Shown here piece after piece: positions 24,180 to 33,783 of a stretch of DNA of 64,000 bases; positions within the stretch are counted from its first letter, which is position 1; every line of letters begins with the position of its first letter. Position numbers and translations under genes: made by a program. The stretch is from Prosopocoilus inquinatus (lineage: Eukaryota > Arthropoda > Insecta > Coleoptera > Lucanidae): positions 60,202,212 through 60,266,211 of the forward strand of contig CM069870.1 of NCBI GenBank assembly GCA_036172665.1, written 5' to 3'. The notes beneath the pieces are model-generated. The model was not told the DNA's origin. It was given only the letters and a program-made list of their open reading frames with translations, and made no database searches.

Positions 24180-24395
24180 TTTTTGTTGCAAATTGTTCTT
24201 GATTGCAGTGATTCCCTCGAGCAGCCTCCGTACAGCTGTTTCAGCCATATTTGGGGCGTCATCAGCAGAAGCGTAGCTCGAGAATTTCACTGCAAACCAA
24301 AACGACTTGACCATGGACATTCGCAAATGCGATGCAGTAGTAATGAATAGCTAAAAACAGCGACATTCTACGATCGTTTTTTAACCTAACTAATC
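24180..24395 (+). repeat. Diverged family B head module
   Basis: TTCTTGATTGCAGTGATTCC to GCGTCATCAGCAGAAGCGTA follows the head module of family B with many substitutions. It continues into the middle module (AACGACTTGACCATGGACAT, then CGACATTCTACGATCG). The tail module is absent. This is the oldest-looking copy in the window. Confidence 0.6.
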
Positions 24396-24886
24396 ATTCG
24401 AATATTATAAAAGGTCAAATTAAATCAAAAAAATTAAAACCTAAAGTCAAATAGAATAACGTAAGTGTCACAATTAAATAAATTTTGTCTTTATTTAATA
24501 TATCTACATATTTACATAAACTGTTTTAAAAATATACATTAAATTTGAAAGTGAGTTGATGGAAATTTTGATTTTTTGTAAGGGGTCGATGCTTAGAAAA
24601 TGTTGGGAGCCTCTGCTTTAAACTAACGAAAAGTTTGCACCTCAGTAATACTCATTTTTCTTAATATTCAAAAATACACAAAAGTATGGATTAGATAGAT
24701 ACAAATTTAAAGCACTTTCTTGTCTAATGAAAATTATTATTTAACAGCTTTTTTAGGATGAATAATAAATGAATTACAAACAAGAGCCTTGCAAGTGTTG
24801 AATGCAGGACGTTTGCTGGATCATTGATTAAAATTTCAGACAATGCAGCAACACAATAGTGAACTTACGGTCACCCTAGTTAAGTG

Positions 24887-25300
24887 TGTTTAGTAAAATA
24901 TCTTTTTTGTGTATGAGTTCACTTTAAATGTTTCGTGCCATTGTTATTGTTACGTCGTTTGACTTACCAGTTACATTTATAATGCAAGATGTTGTAGTAG
25001 GTAAATCAATCAATCAGAGGTTATTTATACTGAAAGATTTAGAAGTGTAAGTCTCGATCTCCGAAGGAGAACCGTTCAAAATAAGAAAGAAATTACCAAA
25101 AGAATCTCGAATAAATTGCTAGTACCTATCGTATAAGTGATATTTTAAGGATTTTTTTAATTTATGATAAATATTTAATAGCTAGTCTTACAGCAACACA
25201 TTAGTTAGTTTCGATATTTCATTGTTTAAATAATTTGTGAAATAAAACCTATTTTACAAGGTTCGTTTTTTTATTATAATTTCATTACATCATTCTTATT
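24887..25300 (+). other. Sequence between the hAT cluster and ClpP
   Basis: AT-rich and non-coding. It would be the distal 3' UTR of the nucleoside transporter if that transcript reads through the transposons. Confidence 0.3.
25241..25246 (+). promoter_or_regulatory. Candidate distal polyadenylation signal of the nucleoside transporter
   Basis: AATAAA followed within 25 bp by a GTTCG and T-rich tract, the usual arrangement of a cleavage site. It is on the right strand and just before the convergent ClpP gene ends. The alternative is an unrelated chance hexamer. Confidence 0.35.
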
Positions 25301-25370
25301 CATTTCAGTATAAAAGAATACTTCATTAATTTGAATTTTCATAAAATGTAGCACATTTGAAAACAATAAT

Positions 25371-25377
25371 TTTTATT
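25371..25377 (-). promoter_or_regulatory. Candidate polyadenylation signal of ClpP
   Basis: TTTATT on the plus strand gives AATAAA on the minus strand about 100 bp after the ClpP stop. The position fits; the surroundings are AT-rich, so chance cannot be excluded. Confidence 0.4.
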
Positions 25378-25472
25378 ATTATTATTTTAAATAACTACCA
25401 ACAAATTCATTTATACATTTCAAAGTCCATCATTTGATTAAGAAAAATAAAAACGTGTCTACCACCACACAA

Positions 25473-26180
25473 TTAATCCAACTCGGACTTCACAGTTTCT
25501 TCCCCTGTAGTAACACCAGCAGCTACCGGCGTACGTTTTTGCTTATTTGTGGACGAAAGCACTTTATCAATAATACCGAACTCCAATGCCTCCGTAGGAC
25601 TCATGAACTTGTCTCTCTCCATGCTAGCCTCAATTAAACTTATATGCCTGCCGGTGTGCTTCACATACAAATTATTAATCTGTTTTTTCAGCTTTAAAAT
25701 TTCTTCGGCCTGAATTTGTATGTCGGTGGCTTGTCCTTGAGCCCCTCCTGAAGGCTGGTGTACCATAATCCTGGCGTTTGGTAAAGAATACCTCATACCA
25801 GGTGTTCCTGCAGCTAATAACAAAGATCCCATGCTGCAGGCTTGCCCTACACACCATGTAGTTACAGGCGGTTGGATGTATTGCATGGTGTCATATATCG
25901 CAAGGCCAGCAGTTACAGATCCTCCAGGTGAATTGATGTACATGTGTACTGGCTTGAGGGATGATTCCGACTGCAAGAATAGCAGCTGGGCGATGATGGT
26001 TGAGCTTAGCGCATCATCAACAGTTCCCATTAGGCATATTATTCTTTCTTTTAACAGGCGAGAGTATATGTCATATGAACGCTCACCACGTCCTGTTTGT
26101 TCCACGACGATTGGGATGAAGTGTATGTGTCTTTTACTAGTCCATGGTATTATTCGTCTGCTTAATATCGACTTCAACAT
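25473..26180 (-). CDS. ClpP: Mitochondrial ATP-dependent Clp protease proteolytic subunit
   Basis: ClpP forms the double-heptamer peptidase chamber of the matrix ClpXP protease, degrading unfolded proteins delivered by ClpX. This is a single uninterrupted exon of 235 aa. The first ATG in the frame is at 26,180 (MLKSILSRR); the frame is open slightly further, but only from a GTG. The N-terminus [20 protein letters not shown] is basic and lacks acidic residues, as a mitochondrial presequence should. The mature part opens with [20 protein letters not shown]. The catalytic triad is visible: Ser116 in GQACSMGS, His141 in [11 protein letters not shown] and Asp190 in MERDKFMSP. The substrate-binding block [19 protein letters not shown] is intact. 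The tail after the protease fold is polar, as in animal homologues. An intronless gene raises the question of a retrocopy, but there is no damage. Confidence 0.95.
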   Translation of the reverse strand: MLKSILSRRIIPWTSKRHIHFIPIVVEQTGRGERSYDIYSRLLKERIICLMGTVDDALSSTIIAQLLFLQSESSLKPVHMYINSPGGSVTAGLAIYDTMQYIQPPVTTWCVGQACSMGSLLLAAGTPGMRYSLPNARIMVHQPSGGAQGQATDIQIQAEEILKLKKQINNLYVKHTGRHISLIEASMERDKFMSPTEALEFGIIDKVLSSTNKQKRTPVAAGVTTGEETVKSELD

Positions 26181-26450
26181 TTTTTCTGAATCTGTATTTG
26201 TCACGAACTGTTTTAAATTGGTTAAGGTTTATTAAACATCAGATCTAAAATAAATTTTGCTTTATAGGTTTAACTTATCATTGTTGCTTTTGGGTTAACA
26301 CTGACATTTAGTTTAAGGTTATGTTATTTTGCATTCAGGTTAGCCAACACTTTTAATTACGTTAATCTACGTTATTTTGACGTCATTTTCGCGCGACCGT
26401 TGGCGAGGGCGTTAGGTCCCAGATTTAAGATTTCATTAGACTATACAAAT

Positions 26451-26596
26451 TTAATAGCGTTTTTCGCTGGCTACACCAGTATGCTCTGAGTGTATCTCTC
26501 TCTCGTCTTATTACATAAAGCTGAACCTAGATGGAGATACACTCAGTGCGCACTGAGGGCAAGAAAGTGCGACCAGTGGAAAACGCTATAATAATT
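26451..26596. mobile_element. MITE with TATAGCGTTTTCCACTGG-type ends upstream of ClpP
   Basis: AATAGCGTTTTTCGCTGG at the left mirrors CCAGTGGAAAACGCTATAAT at the right. An inner pair, CTGAGTGTATCTC and GAGATACACTCAG, also matches. At 146 bp the whole unit can fold. It begins about 270 bp upstream of the ClpP start codon and so may sit in or near the promoter. Confidence 0.7.
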
Positions 26597-26629
26597 GTCT
26601 TTATTACCCTATTTTTTACATACATACAG

Positions 26630-27515
26630 TCGCGAATATCAAATTTTGGTTGACACTTCAATAGAAACGTCAGTTTTATATCCAGAAATTAGAAATTTTT
26701 AAATAATTTCTTGTTTTACCAAAAAATAGTCAAAAATAATCTTAAATTAAAAAAAAAAATTGTGCAAATCGTTTTTGATTGCAGTGAAAACCTCGAGCAG
26801 CCTCTGGACAGCTGTTTCAGCCCTGCTTGGGGCTTCTTCAGCAGAGACGTAGCTCGACATTTCCACTGCTAACAAAAACGACTTGTCCAATTTATTCGCA
26901 ATTGCGATGTAAGAGATAAAATAGTGACATCTTACGATCCCTTTTTGACCTGACATTGCAGTAGAAGAAGCCCCAAGCAGGGCTGAAACAGCTGTAACAG
27001 CTGCTCGAGGTTTTCACTGCATCAAAAACGATTTGCACAAATTTTTTTTTTAAACTTTCATTATGCTCTGACAGTAAGCATGGCCGCCTTGCATGGGGGA
27101 CTTATTAGGAGCAAATCCCGCTTCAATTTGTCTATCCTACTGCAATGTCAGGTCAAAAAGCGATCGTAAGATGTCGCTATTTTATCTGTTAAATTTTTAA
27201 GAAGTTATATTCCGTGTGTTCAAAACGTTCAAAAGTTATCAATCGCTTTACTTTTCGTAAAAGGCCAGACAAGATTAAATTTTTGACAATCAATGGGTAT
27301 TAAATCTTGGTCATCACTGTTAATTAAAACGTCAGTTTTCATTCCAGAAATATAAATATAAATGCCTTATCTTTTACCGAAAAGTGTCGAATAAATCATA
27401 TCTTTATTTCCAGATTCAAAATTTCTTATTTTTAATAAAATACAAGCCAAGTATGTACAAATCCATGACAGCCAAGGACGACCAAAATTTATTGCTCGCG
27501 ACTGTGCATACATTC
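26630..27515 (+). mobile_element. Family G element carrying a family B insertion
   Basis: The left end CAGTCGCGAATATCAAATTT and the right end (complement of TTATTGCTCGCGACTG) are diverged inverted repeats. Inner motifs such as AACGTCAGTTTTATATCCAG at the left recur in the same orientation at about 27,330 (AACGTCAGTTTTCATTCCAG), so the right part is itself a compound copy. Between them, 26,755-27,205 is a family B element. The minus-strand ORF at 26,747-26,956 is repeat translation. Confidence 0.55.
26755..27205 (+). mobile_element. Family B modular element, long imperfect-hairpin form
   Basis: Order of modules: head (GTGCAAATCGTTTTTGATTG to GCTTCTTCAGCAGAGACGTA), middle (AACGACTTGTCCAATTTATT, then GACATCTTACGATCCC), an inverted head (GAAGAAGCCCCAAGCAGGGC to CAAAAACGATTTGCACAAA), then the tail (CTTTCATTATGCTCTGAC to CGCTATTTTATCTG). 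The two heads can pair as arms of a hairpin about 270 bp long, with mismatches and a short internal change (TGTAACAGCTGC against TGTCCAGAGGC). A short flanking match, TTAAATT, is possible. Confidence 0.7.
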
Positions 27516-27657
27516 ATTAAAATTCATGCTTAATGGGAGTAAAAGATGGAGTTTAATCAGCCTAGGGAAAAAACTATAATATAAAGAATAAACGGAAATC
27601 GAAAGTCTCGCTGGTTTTCGGTAATATAATAGCGTCAAACGGTAGATCGGTAAAAAA

Positions 27658-27810
27658 TCGATATAACTTTATGCGAATTTAATGAGTAAGAAAGTGAGAG
27701 AGAATTTAATCAGAGCGTTGCTAAATAAAAGACGAGGTGAGAATACCGGCTATTGTGATTAAATTCTCTCTCACTCTCTTGCTTATGAAATTCGCATAAA
27801 GCTATATCGT
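27658..27810. mobile_element. MITE-like palindrome
   Basis: CGATATAACTTTATGCGAAT at the left mirrors ATTCGCATAAAGCTATATCG at the right, and GAGAGAGAATTTAAT mirrors ATTAAATTCTCTCTC. The arms are about 52 bp with a handful of mismatches around a 48-bp centre. Confidence 0.7.
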
Positions 27811-28412
27811 TTATGTTTATTTTAATCACGACTTTAGTCAGAGAAGACTCTAAACATGAGATGAGAATATTGCCCATGGGCATTGCGCTTGCGCGGTCCG
27901 AACTTAGCCAGAGACAGAAATCAGAAAAAAGTACTGGATTTAGGTAAGCGTTAAATATAGAGTTCTGCTGCCTTGTGATAGCAGGTGGAACAGCCCTTCT
28001 CAGGACACTTCTTAAAAACCAGTACGTTTACTGGTTTTTGTAATATAACGATTTACCCAGGACAGTGTTGCCAAAAAAGAGTACTGTCCTGGATAAAACA
28101 GTACGGTTGGTCACCTTAACTTATATGTACTCCACTCAGGCATTTGTTGTCAGGTTTAATTTGTGGTCAGGTCGCAATATACGTTCAAACTTACTTGTTG
28201 GTGCTAACGGAAGTGACGTTTACCTGATCTGAGGTGAGATTTGTGGCAGAAGAAAAGCACCTCTTGACATGCCAAGCAGACATTTCAGACTGCATTAAAA
28301 CAAATTTTACAAAAAAAGTGTGTAATAATAGATGCACCAAAATGGATAATTTATTTATTTTTTTATTATAACGTCACTGTTATCGATATCTGATAAATTA
28401 CCTTAATAAACT

Positions 28413-29083
28413 ATAAGCAATTAAACTTTTATAACATGTTTATTCGTTAAAAAATCAATTTGATTTGTTTAAAGCAACAAAAACTAGATGATCAATAGAA
28501 GATTAAAAAATAAAAACAAAACAAATGAAATCGGCCGATCAATGGATTATATTAAAAATAAAATAAAGTCAAATGAGGAATAATAAAATAAAAGGTGATG
28601 ATAAAGTTAGCACCAAAATAAAAATTGTTCAAAGCCGACAATTAGTCAAATTGATTTAAAAATTGAAGAATTTTGTCATATCCCAGAAATTAATCTGTAA
28701 AAATTAAAGAAAAAGGACTATCAATTAATAATTCAAAAACACAAAATAAAGTCAAATAAAAGAGAAAACAAAAATGGCAGTCAATCGACGGAATTTAAAT
28801 GTAAAATAAAGTCATATCGACTAAACTAAAAAACAAAAGACAATCAATTGATAATCAAAAAATAAAGTAATACAAATAAAGTCATATAAGAGAGGATTAT
28901 TGATAGTTAAAAAATAAAACTGAACAATTTAAATTGATTTAAAGAAAGAACAAGGCTCGGTCAATTGATTATATTAAAAATTAATTAAAGTCAAATAGAA
29001 AGGTCAGTCAATTGATAAGCAATTAATTTTTTATAACATGTTTATTCGTTAAAAAAATCAATTTGATTTGTTTAAAGCAACAA
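28413..29083 (+). repeat. Family C copy 2 flanked by a 68-69-bp direct duplication
   Basis: A segment running from ATAAGCAATTAA to TTTGTTTAAAGCAACAA occurs at 28,413-28,480 and again at 29,015-29,083, almost identical. Between them lies a copy of the A-rich family C sequence also found at 23,520-24,020. The duplication is far longer than a normal transposition footprint, so unequal exchange, gap repair or slippage is more likely than a simple insertion. Confidence 0.7.
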
Positions 29084-29831
29084 GTCTTACGTATAGACAA
29101 CCCAATGTACACAGCCGCTGGTACGGTTGCCTATATTGAAGACCCTAACGAAAGCCCCAAATAGTATTTTTTTCCGTTACAATTTGATAAACTTTTACAC
29201 ATTTCACTCTGAGATTACGGAAGATCTTTTTTAAATATTTTCCGATGAGTGAATTTGAAATCCCAACAGAAAGTCACCAGATCTAGTGACAAATACTCTA
29301 GATTGACAACATTGAAGTATTTTTTTTTTAATTGGTAAACTGTTATTAAAACATTTCAATTTGCTGAAAATAAAAAAAATAATTTAGTAATTTCGATTTT
29401 TCTAAAATAACTCGTTTAAGAAGGCAAATCGAAAAACATTCGTCAATTTTTCATTTCCATTTGTTTCGGCCCCACGAATCTAATTCTAGAAGCATGGACG
29501 TTAGTTGTGTGATGTCATACTTGTAGCCACAGAACACCTTGTAGCTGTAGCCAGTTTAGTTAAAAAAAAAATTAACAATAATTACGTTTGATAAGGAAAA
29601 CAGAAAACTGTAACTTGATATTTGCGACGCTGTGACTGTCGCCACAAGCGGCCGTTCGACTCATCACTGCAGGCGCTTTTTTAAATGCAGTTATGATGGG
29701 AAAATTGAATTTGATTTAGTCATGAAAAGAACAAACTTAAGATAAAATTTAACAAAGTGGACCAAAGTAGATAATTTTAATGCAATAGAAATTATTTTGC
29801 CGATATTTTAAAATGATTCTGTAGCAGCGTT

Positions 29832-29915
29832 TTCAGATTGATTGCACTCGGAGTATTAGCATAATGTTTTGACCTGATATATTAAAACGAGATGAAGATA
29901 CTCTGAGTGAGTTCA
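29832..29915. repeat. Short inverted-repeat unit
   Basis: ATTGCACTCGGAGTATTAG at the left mirrors ATACTCTGAGTGAGTTCAAT at the right within 84 bp, a small MITE-like hairpin. Other sequence from 29,090 to 30,460 shows nothing that I recognise. Confidence 0.4.
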
Positions 29916-30469
29916 ATTTAATAATAAAAAATGAAATAAGAGTTTTTTTTTAGTACCTAACACCGATGATCGTTGCTAATTATTTTACCCTCGTAAATAA
30001 ATTTTAATAGAAGTATTAATTATTGAATTTTGATTGATTGATTCCACAACAAACTCTTCGTAAGATTTTTATTTTTTGTTTCAGAAAACATTGATTTACT
30101 ATTACACCCGACCTAAGAGTGTTTTCCTATAATTAGTTCATGAAATATGCAGTAAACGTAGTACAATGAACCAAACAATTCTAGAGAAGTTTTTTTTTTA
30201 GAACATTGCTAAAAATTCATGAAACAAAAGCTTAATTAATTGATGATCTGTCAACTTGCACGGTTTAGAAATCGCGTTTAAATAACACAGTTCAAAATGA
30301 TTACGTTAGGCACTTCATGGAAGAAATTGAAAATTACCGAAGCACATGATTGGCAATTTTGAATGAGTTATTAAATAATTAAGTAACCTGCGCAGGAAGA
30401 AGTTTGATGGACTTGCACATACACACACACTCACACATGTTTGTTTAAATTCGAATCCCCTCCAGACAT

Positions 30470-30611
30470 TGGTTGTTACACACACGAGTTTTCGTCGAAC
30501 CGCGAACTTGCCGCAAATCGAAGAAGACGAATCCATTGAGTTATGGCAATTTGTGGTGGACAGGTTCCTCCGGTCAAGTGTTATTAAAGTTCTGGTGTTG
30601 GTGTTTCCACA
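30470..30611 (+). promoter_or_regulatory. Candidate non-coding first exon of a plus-strand transcript
   Basis: An island of higher G+C and CpG in an AT-rich region, ending in GTTTCCACAG followed by a strong donor (GTAGGTGA at 30,612). No coding frame with recognisable protein is present. It could be a 5' UTR exon of the ABCH gene 21 kb downstream, or of a non-coding RNA. Nothing here proves either. Confidence 0.3.
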
Positions 30612-32131
30612 GGTAGGTGATTGACTTAAATATCAAATGATTTCGTGAATTTACGGAAGATGTTATTTCAGTTATATCATCATTCAGGAAGCGCAAAAGT
30701 AACGCACTGTTAACGAACTAATTATTTCTTCAGCAAATTATACATATTGTAAAGAAATTTTCAGTTGCGACACAATGGTATTGTTACATATTTTTTAATT
30801 CGGGCTACTTTAACTGAAAAGTTAAAACGCGCGTTTATTTATTTATTTATTTAAAGAAATCAATTGAAATAACATTTTGTTTCGTTGCTGATTAGGAACC
30901 AATAGTCACAAAATTTTCCATTTTTTGTTTGTTTGCTAAGAAGAAATGGTATATTTTTCCTTTAATTATTACGTTTAAAAAGTCCTTGTGGAATTTATTT
31001 TAATTTTTGGAAATGTGTTACTTACTTGTTTGCTTTGCTGTCTTAACTTTCCAAACATTATAGTCATTACATATAAACTTTGCTTAAATATTTTTTCCAA
31101 ATTGTCAGTTCACTTTTGTTTATTATATCTTCAAATGTAATTATTTCACTTTGTAACTGCGATTAAAAATCTCTTTGCACCTGTATACAATTTATATCTA
31201 ATAATTATTAGTCTTAAAATTTATTATAATTATTAGGTATAAATCAAATAATCGGAGGTTGCTTGAACAGTGAACAGTTGAGAAAAGAAAACTAACAAAC
31301 AATTTAAAACACAATAAATTATTGAAGAAAATGAATAAAATCTACGCTACTTGCTCCGAATAGGGGTTTTCTGAAAGAATTCAAATTAAAGGTGGTTCGC
31401 CTTGACTTATCGTGAATTATTTACAAACCGGATTCTTAATTTTATTTATCCAGCCGTGTTTTTCCACGCAGAATTGGGCATTGATAATGATAATGATGAC
31501 CGGTGCGACTTTTCATGGACAAGTGCGACAAATAAATAAATATAAATTAAAGTGAAATATTATGCATGTCCATTTATGAACACATTTCATTTTTTTCTCC
31601 AGATTTATCTTGATCTGACACGACAGCAGCAAGGTCGATTGCATACACTTTTACAATTTTTAAGATTTTTCTTTGCTATGGTAATAAATAAACCGCGAAT
31701 TTAGGCGATAAGGCAAAAATATATTCAAATTTTAGTAATTGAAATAAAAATACCAAGCAATTGAATATTAAATTGCTAGACTATGACTATTGAAAATACT
31801 TGAATAGGACTTAATAGTTTCACTTTTAATTGTTTCAAAATGTTCGAGTTGTACTTTTAATTGTTTCAAAATATTCGAGCTGGCATAGGAAACATTGTAA
31901 TTGTTAAAATTATTTCAGAAGTGATGAAAAATTTTATTACGGCCCACTTTGGGTCGTATTGAATTGTTTTCGATAATTCTTAAACTTTTTGCATCTTTTG
32001 TAGATGAAATTTTAAAAAATAAAAAAATATATTTATATAAAATAGTGTGGTAAATGAAATAAATAGATAGTTAATTTTATTAATTCCCAAAATAAATTAT
32101 TCCAGTTGATGCAACAAAGAAGAAAATATTA
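30612..32131. other. AT-rich DNA without recognised features
   Basis: No exon, RNA gene or repeat could be supported in this stretch. If the exon candidate at 30,470 is real, this is intron. Confidence 0.35.
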
Positions 32132-32589
32132 TACAGTGCGTCACTGGATGGATATAACTGTACCTAATAAATTCTAAATAAAGTAAATTCCTAATTTCGA
32201 ATTTTAGGGAAAAAAGTCATTCTTCACAAATAGTTTTGCTTCTTCCAGCGAGTCCTCAGAAAAGACCAAAATTTCGAAATAACACAACATAACGGGGTGG
32301 TTAGAAATCGAGATAACTTGAAATTTGGTTAAGAGTAAAACACCTTTTATTTGAAAGGAAGTAAACGTATTAGTGGAAAAAGATATCTGTAATGTCAAAA
32401 GACGCTCAAATATCCAATCTGAACGTTGTATCTCAAACTTGTTTTTTTTTTTGTCTTCAGTATGATTACAAATTTAGCTAAACTGGCAACTTATTACACA
32501 ATAAAGACAAAGAAAACAAAGAACAATTATTCTACATGTTGTCCTCCTAATGCTACGCAGTGTTCAATGACTGACCTAAATTTTTCGAA

Positions 32590-33290
32590 CACTAACATTT
32601 TAGAAAAATTTTGTGCAAATCGTTTTTGATTGCAGTGAGAACCTCGAGCAGCCTCTGGACAGCTGTTTCAGCCCTGCTTGGGGCTTCTTCAGCAGAAACG
32701 TAGCTCGACATTCCCACTGCTACGTTTCTGCTGAAGAAGCCCCAAGCAGGGCTGAAACAGCTGTCCAGAGGCTGCTCGAGGTTCTCACTGCAATCAAAAA
32801 CGATTTGCACAAAATTTTTCTAAAATCTTTCATTATGCTTTGACAGCAAGCATGGCCGCCTTGCATGGGGGACTCATTAGGAGCAAATCCCGCTTCAATT
32901 TGTCTATCCTACTGCAATGTTAGGTCAAAAAGCGATAGTAAGATGTCGCTATTTTATATGTTCATCATTCTTACATCGCATTTGCGAATAAATTGGGCAA
33001 GTCGTTTTTGGTCTGCAGTGGGAATGTCGAGCTACGTTTCTGCTGAAGAAGCCCCAAGCAGGGCTGAAACAGCTGTCCAGAGGCTGCTCGAGGTTCTCAC
33101 TGCAATCAAAAACGATTTGCACAAAATTTTTCTAAAATCTTTCATTATGCTTTGACAGCAAGCATGGCCGCCTTGCATGGGGGACTCATTAGGAGCAAAT
33201 CCCGCTTCAATTTGTCTATCCTACTGCAATGTTAGGTCAAAAAGCGATAGTAAGATGTCGCTATTTTATATGTTCATCACTAACATTTTA
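32590..33290 (+). mobile_element. Family B element with perfect hairpin and duplicated tail, 13-bp duplication
   Basis: CACTAACATTTTA is present at 32,590-32,602 and 33,278-33,290, flanking a 675-bp insert within the foldback element. Module order: head, inverted head, tail, a middle fragment (CATTTGCGAATAAATTGGGC), a second inverted head, and a second tail. The second inverted-head-plus-tail block repeats the first with a 312-bp period (GCTACGTTTCTG at 32,719 and 33,031). ORFs on both strands here translate the same repeated head; they contain no known domain and are not called genes. Confidence 0.75.
32597..32826. repeat. Perfect 108-bp inverted repeat with 14-nt loop
   Basis: Arms 32,597-32,704 and 32,719-32,826 are exact reverse complements as read base by base, separated by TCGACATTCCCACT. 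Transcription would give a long uninterrupted RNA hairpin. Because the two arms are identical, ORFs starting at 32,613 (plus) and 32,810 (minus) encode the same first residues. Confidence 0.9.
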
Positions 33291-33760
33291 CTAAATAAAT
33301 TCTTTGCTCTTAATAATTGTCAACAAATTTGTTGACAGGAAATAAATAACTAGAGTTAAATTTCAGTTGCATTTGTTGCACGTTGGCTAATTTATACTCA
33401 TTATTTATTAATCATGAAGACAAAAAAAAATCAATTTTAAGATACAATGTTCAGATTAGTTATTTGAGCTTCTTTTGACAGTAATACTTTTATTTTCCTT
33501 TCAAAAAAAAAGGTACTTTACTCTTAACCAATTTCACGTTGTCTCAATTTCTGACCACCCTGTATGTTATTTCGAAATTTTGGTACTTACTGAGGACTCG
33601 CTAGAAGAAGCAAAACTTTTTATGAAGAATGACTTTTCTTCCCAAAATTCGAACTAAGGAAGTTTATAGTTACAGCTAGGTCCATCCGGGGACACACTGT
33701 ATATCAATTGGTTTCCTATTTTAACAAAGCGAACTGACATAAACAGTATTCGTATACGTA

Positions 33761-33783
33761 TGTATGTATGTATGTATCTATGT
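33761..33783 (+). repeat. TATG microsatellite
   Basis: Four to five tandem copies of TATG beside the right end of the foldback element. A short simple repeat with no other context. Confidence 0.7.

Larger units (their letters stand above)
22502..24615. mobile_element. Nested hAT-type element with A-rich interior
   Basis: The left end CAGTGGTTTCTAACG and the right end (complement CAGAGGCTCCCAACA) are the degenerate CAGTGGTT-type termini common among hAT elements. The flanks are ATTTAAAC (22,494-22,501) and CTTTAAAC (24,616-24,623), seven of eight identical. The interior is A-rich on the plus strand, with many AAATAAAGTCAAAT-like motifs, a diverged family B head at 24,180-24,360, and no transposase. 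The ORF at 23,628-23,822 is low-complexity lysine/isoleucine-rich translation and is not a gene. Confidence 0.7.
22120..24878. mobile_element. Outer hAT-type element, TAGGGTGACC ends, perfect 8-bp duplication
   Basis: TAGGGTGACC at 22,120-22,129 and GGTCACCCTA at 24,869-24,878 are perfect 10-bp inverted ends. The 8-mer GTTAAGTG is present at both flanks (22,112-22,119 and 24,879-24,886) without mismatch. TAGGGTGACC-type termini with 8-bp duplications are typical of hAT transposons. No transposase ORF is present. Most of the interior is a second hAT-like element (22,502-24,615), so the outer one was only about 650 bp before that insertion. Confidence 0.85.
32134..33699. mobile_element. Long-arm foldback element with TA duplication
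   Basis: CAGTGCGTCACTGGATGGA at the left and CAGTGTGTCCCCGGATGGA (complement of the right end) start two inverted arms. They run about 280-320 bp: left 32,134-32,455, right 33,417-33,699, roughly 80 per cent alike by eye. Both ends are flanked by TA, as in Tc1/mariner-type elements. The arms share landmarks such as AAGTCATTCTTCA, GCGAGTCCTCAG, CAAAATTTCGAAATAACA and GGTTAAGAGTAAA. The centre holds a family B insertion. No transposase is encoded; the ORFs at 32,204-32,398 and 33,475-33,657 are the same arm sequence read in the two copies. Confidence 0.75.

Noticed and set aside
30410..30445. CA-rich simple repeat
   Set aside because: Too short and interrupted to call as a microsatellite locus with confidence.
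32592..33155. Three ORFs encoding a shared AEEAPSRAETAVQRLLE peptide, as a small protein family
   Set aside because: They are translations of the family B head module on both strands of a perfect palindrome. Start codons fall in different module contexts, no domain is known, and the 7.7-kb copy is only part of the frame.
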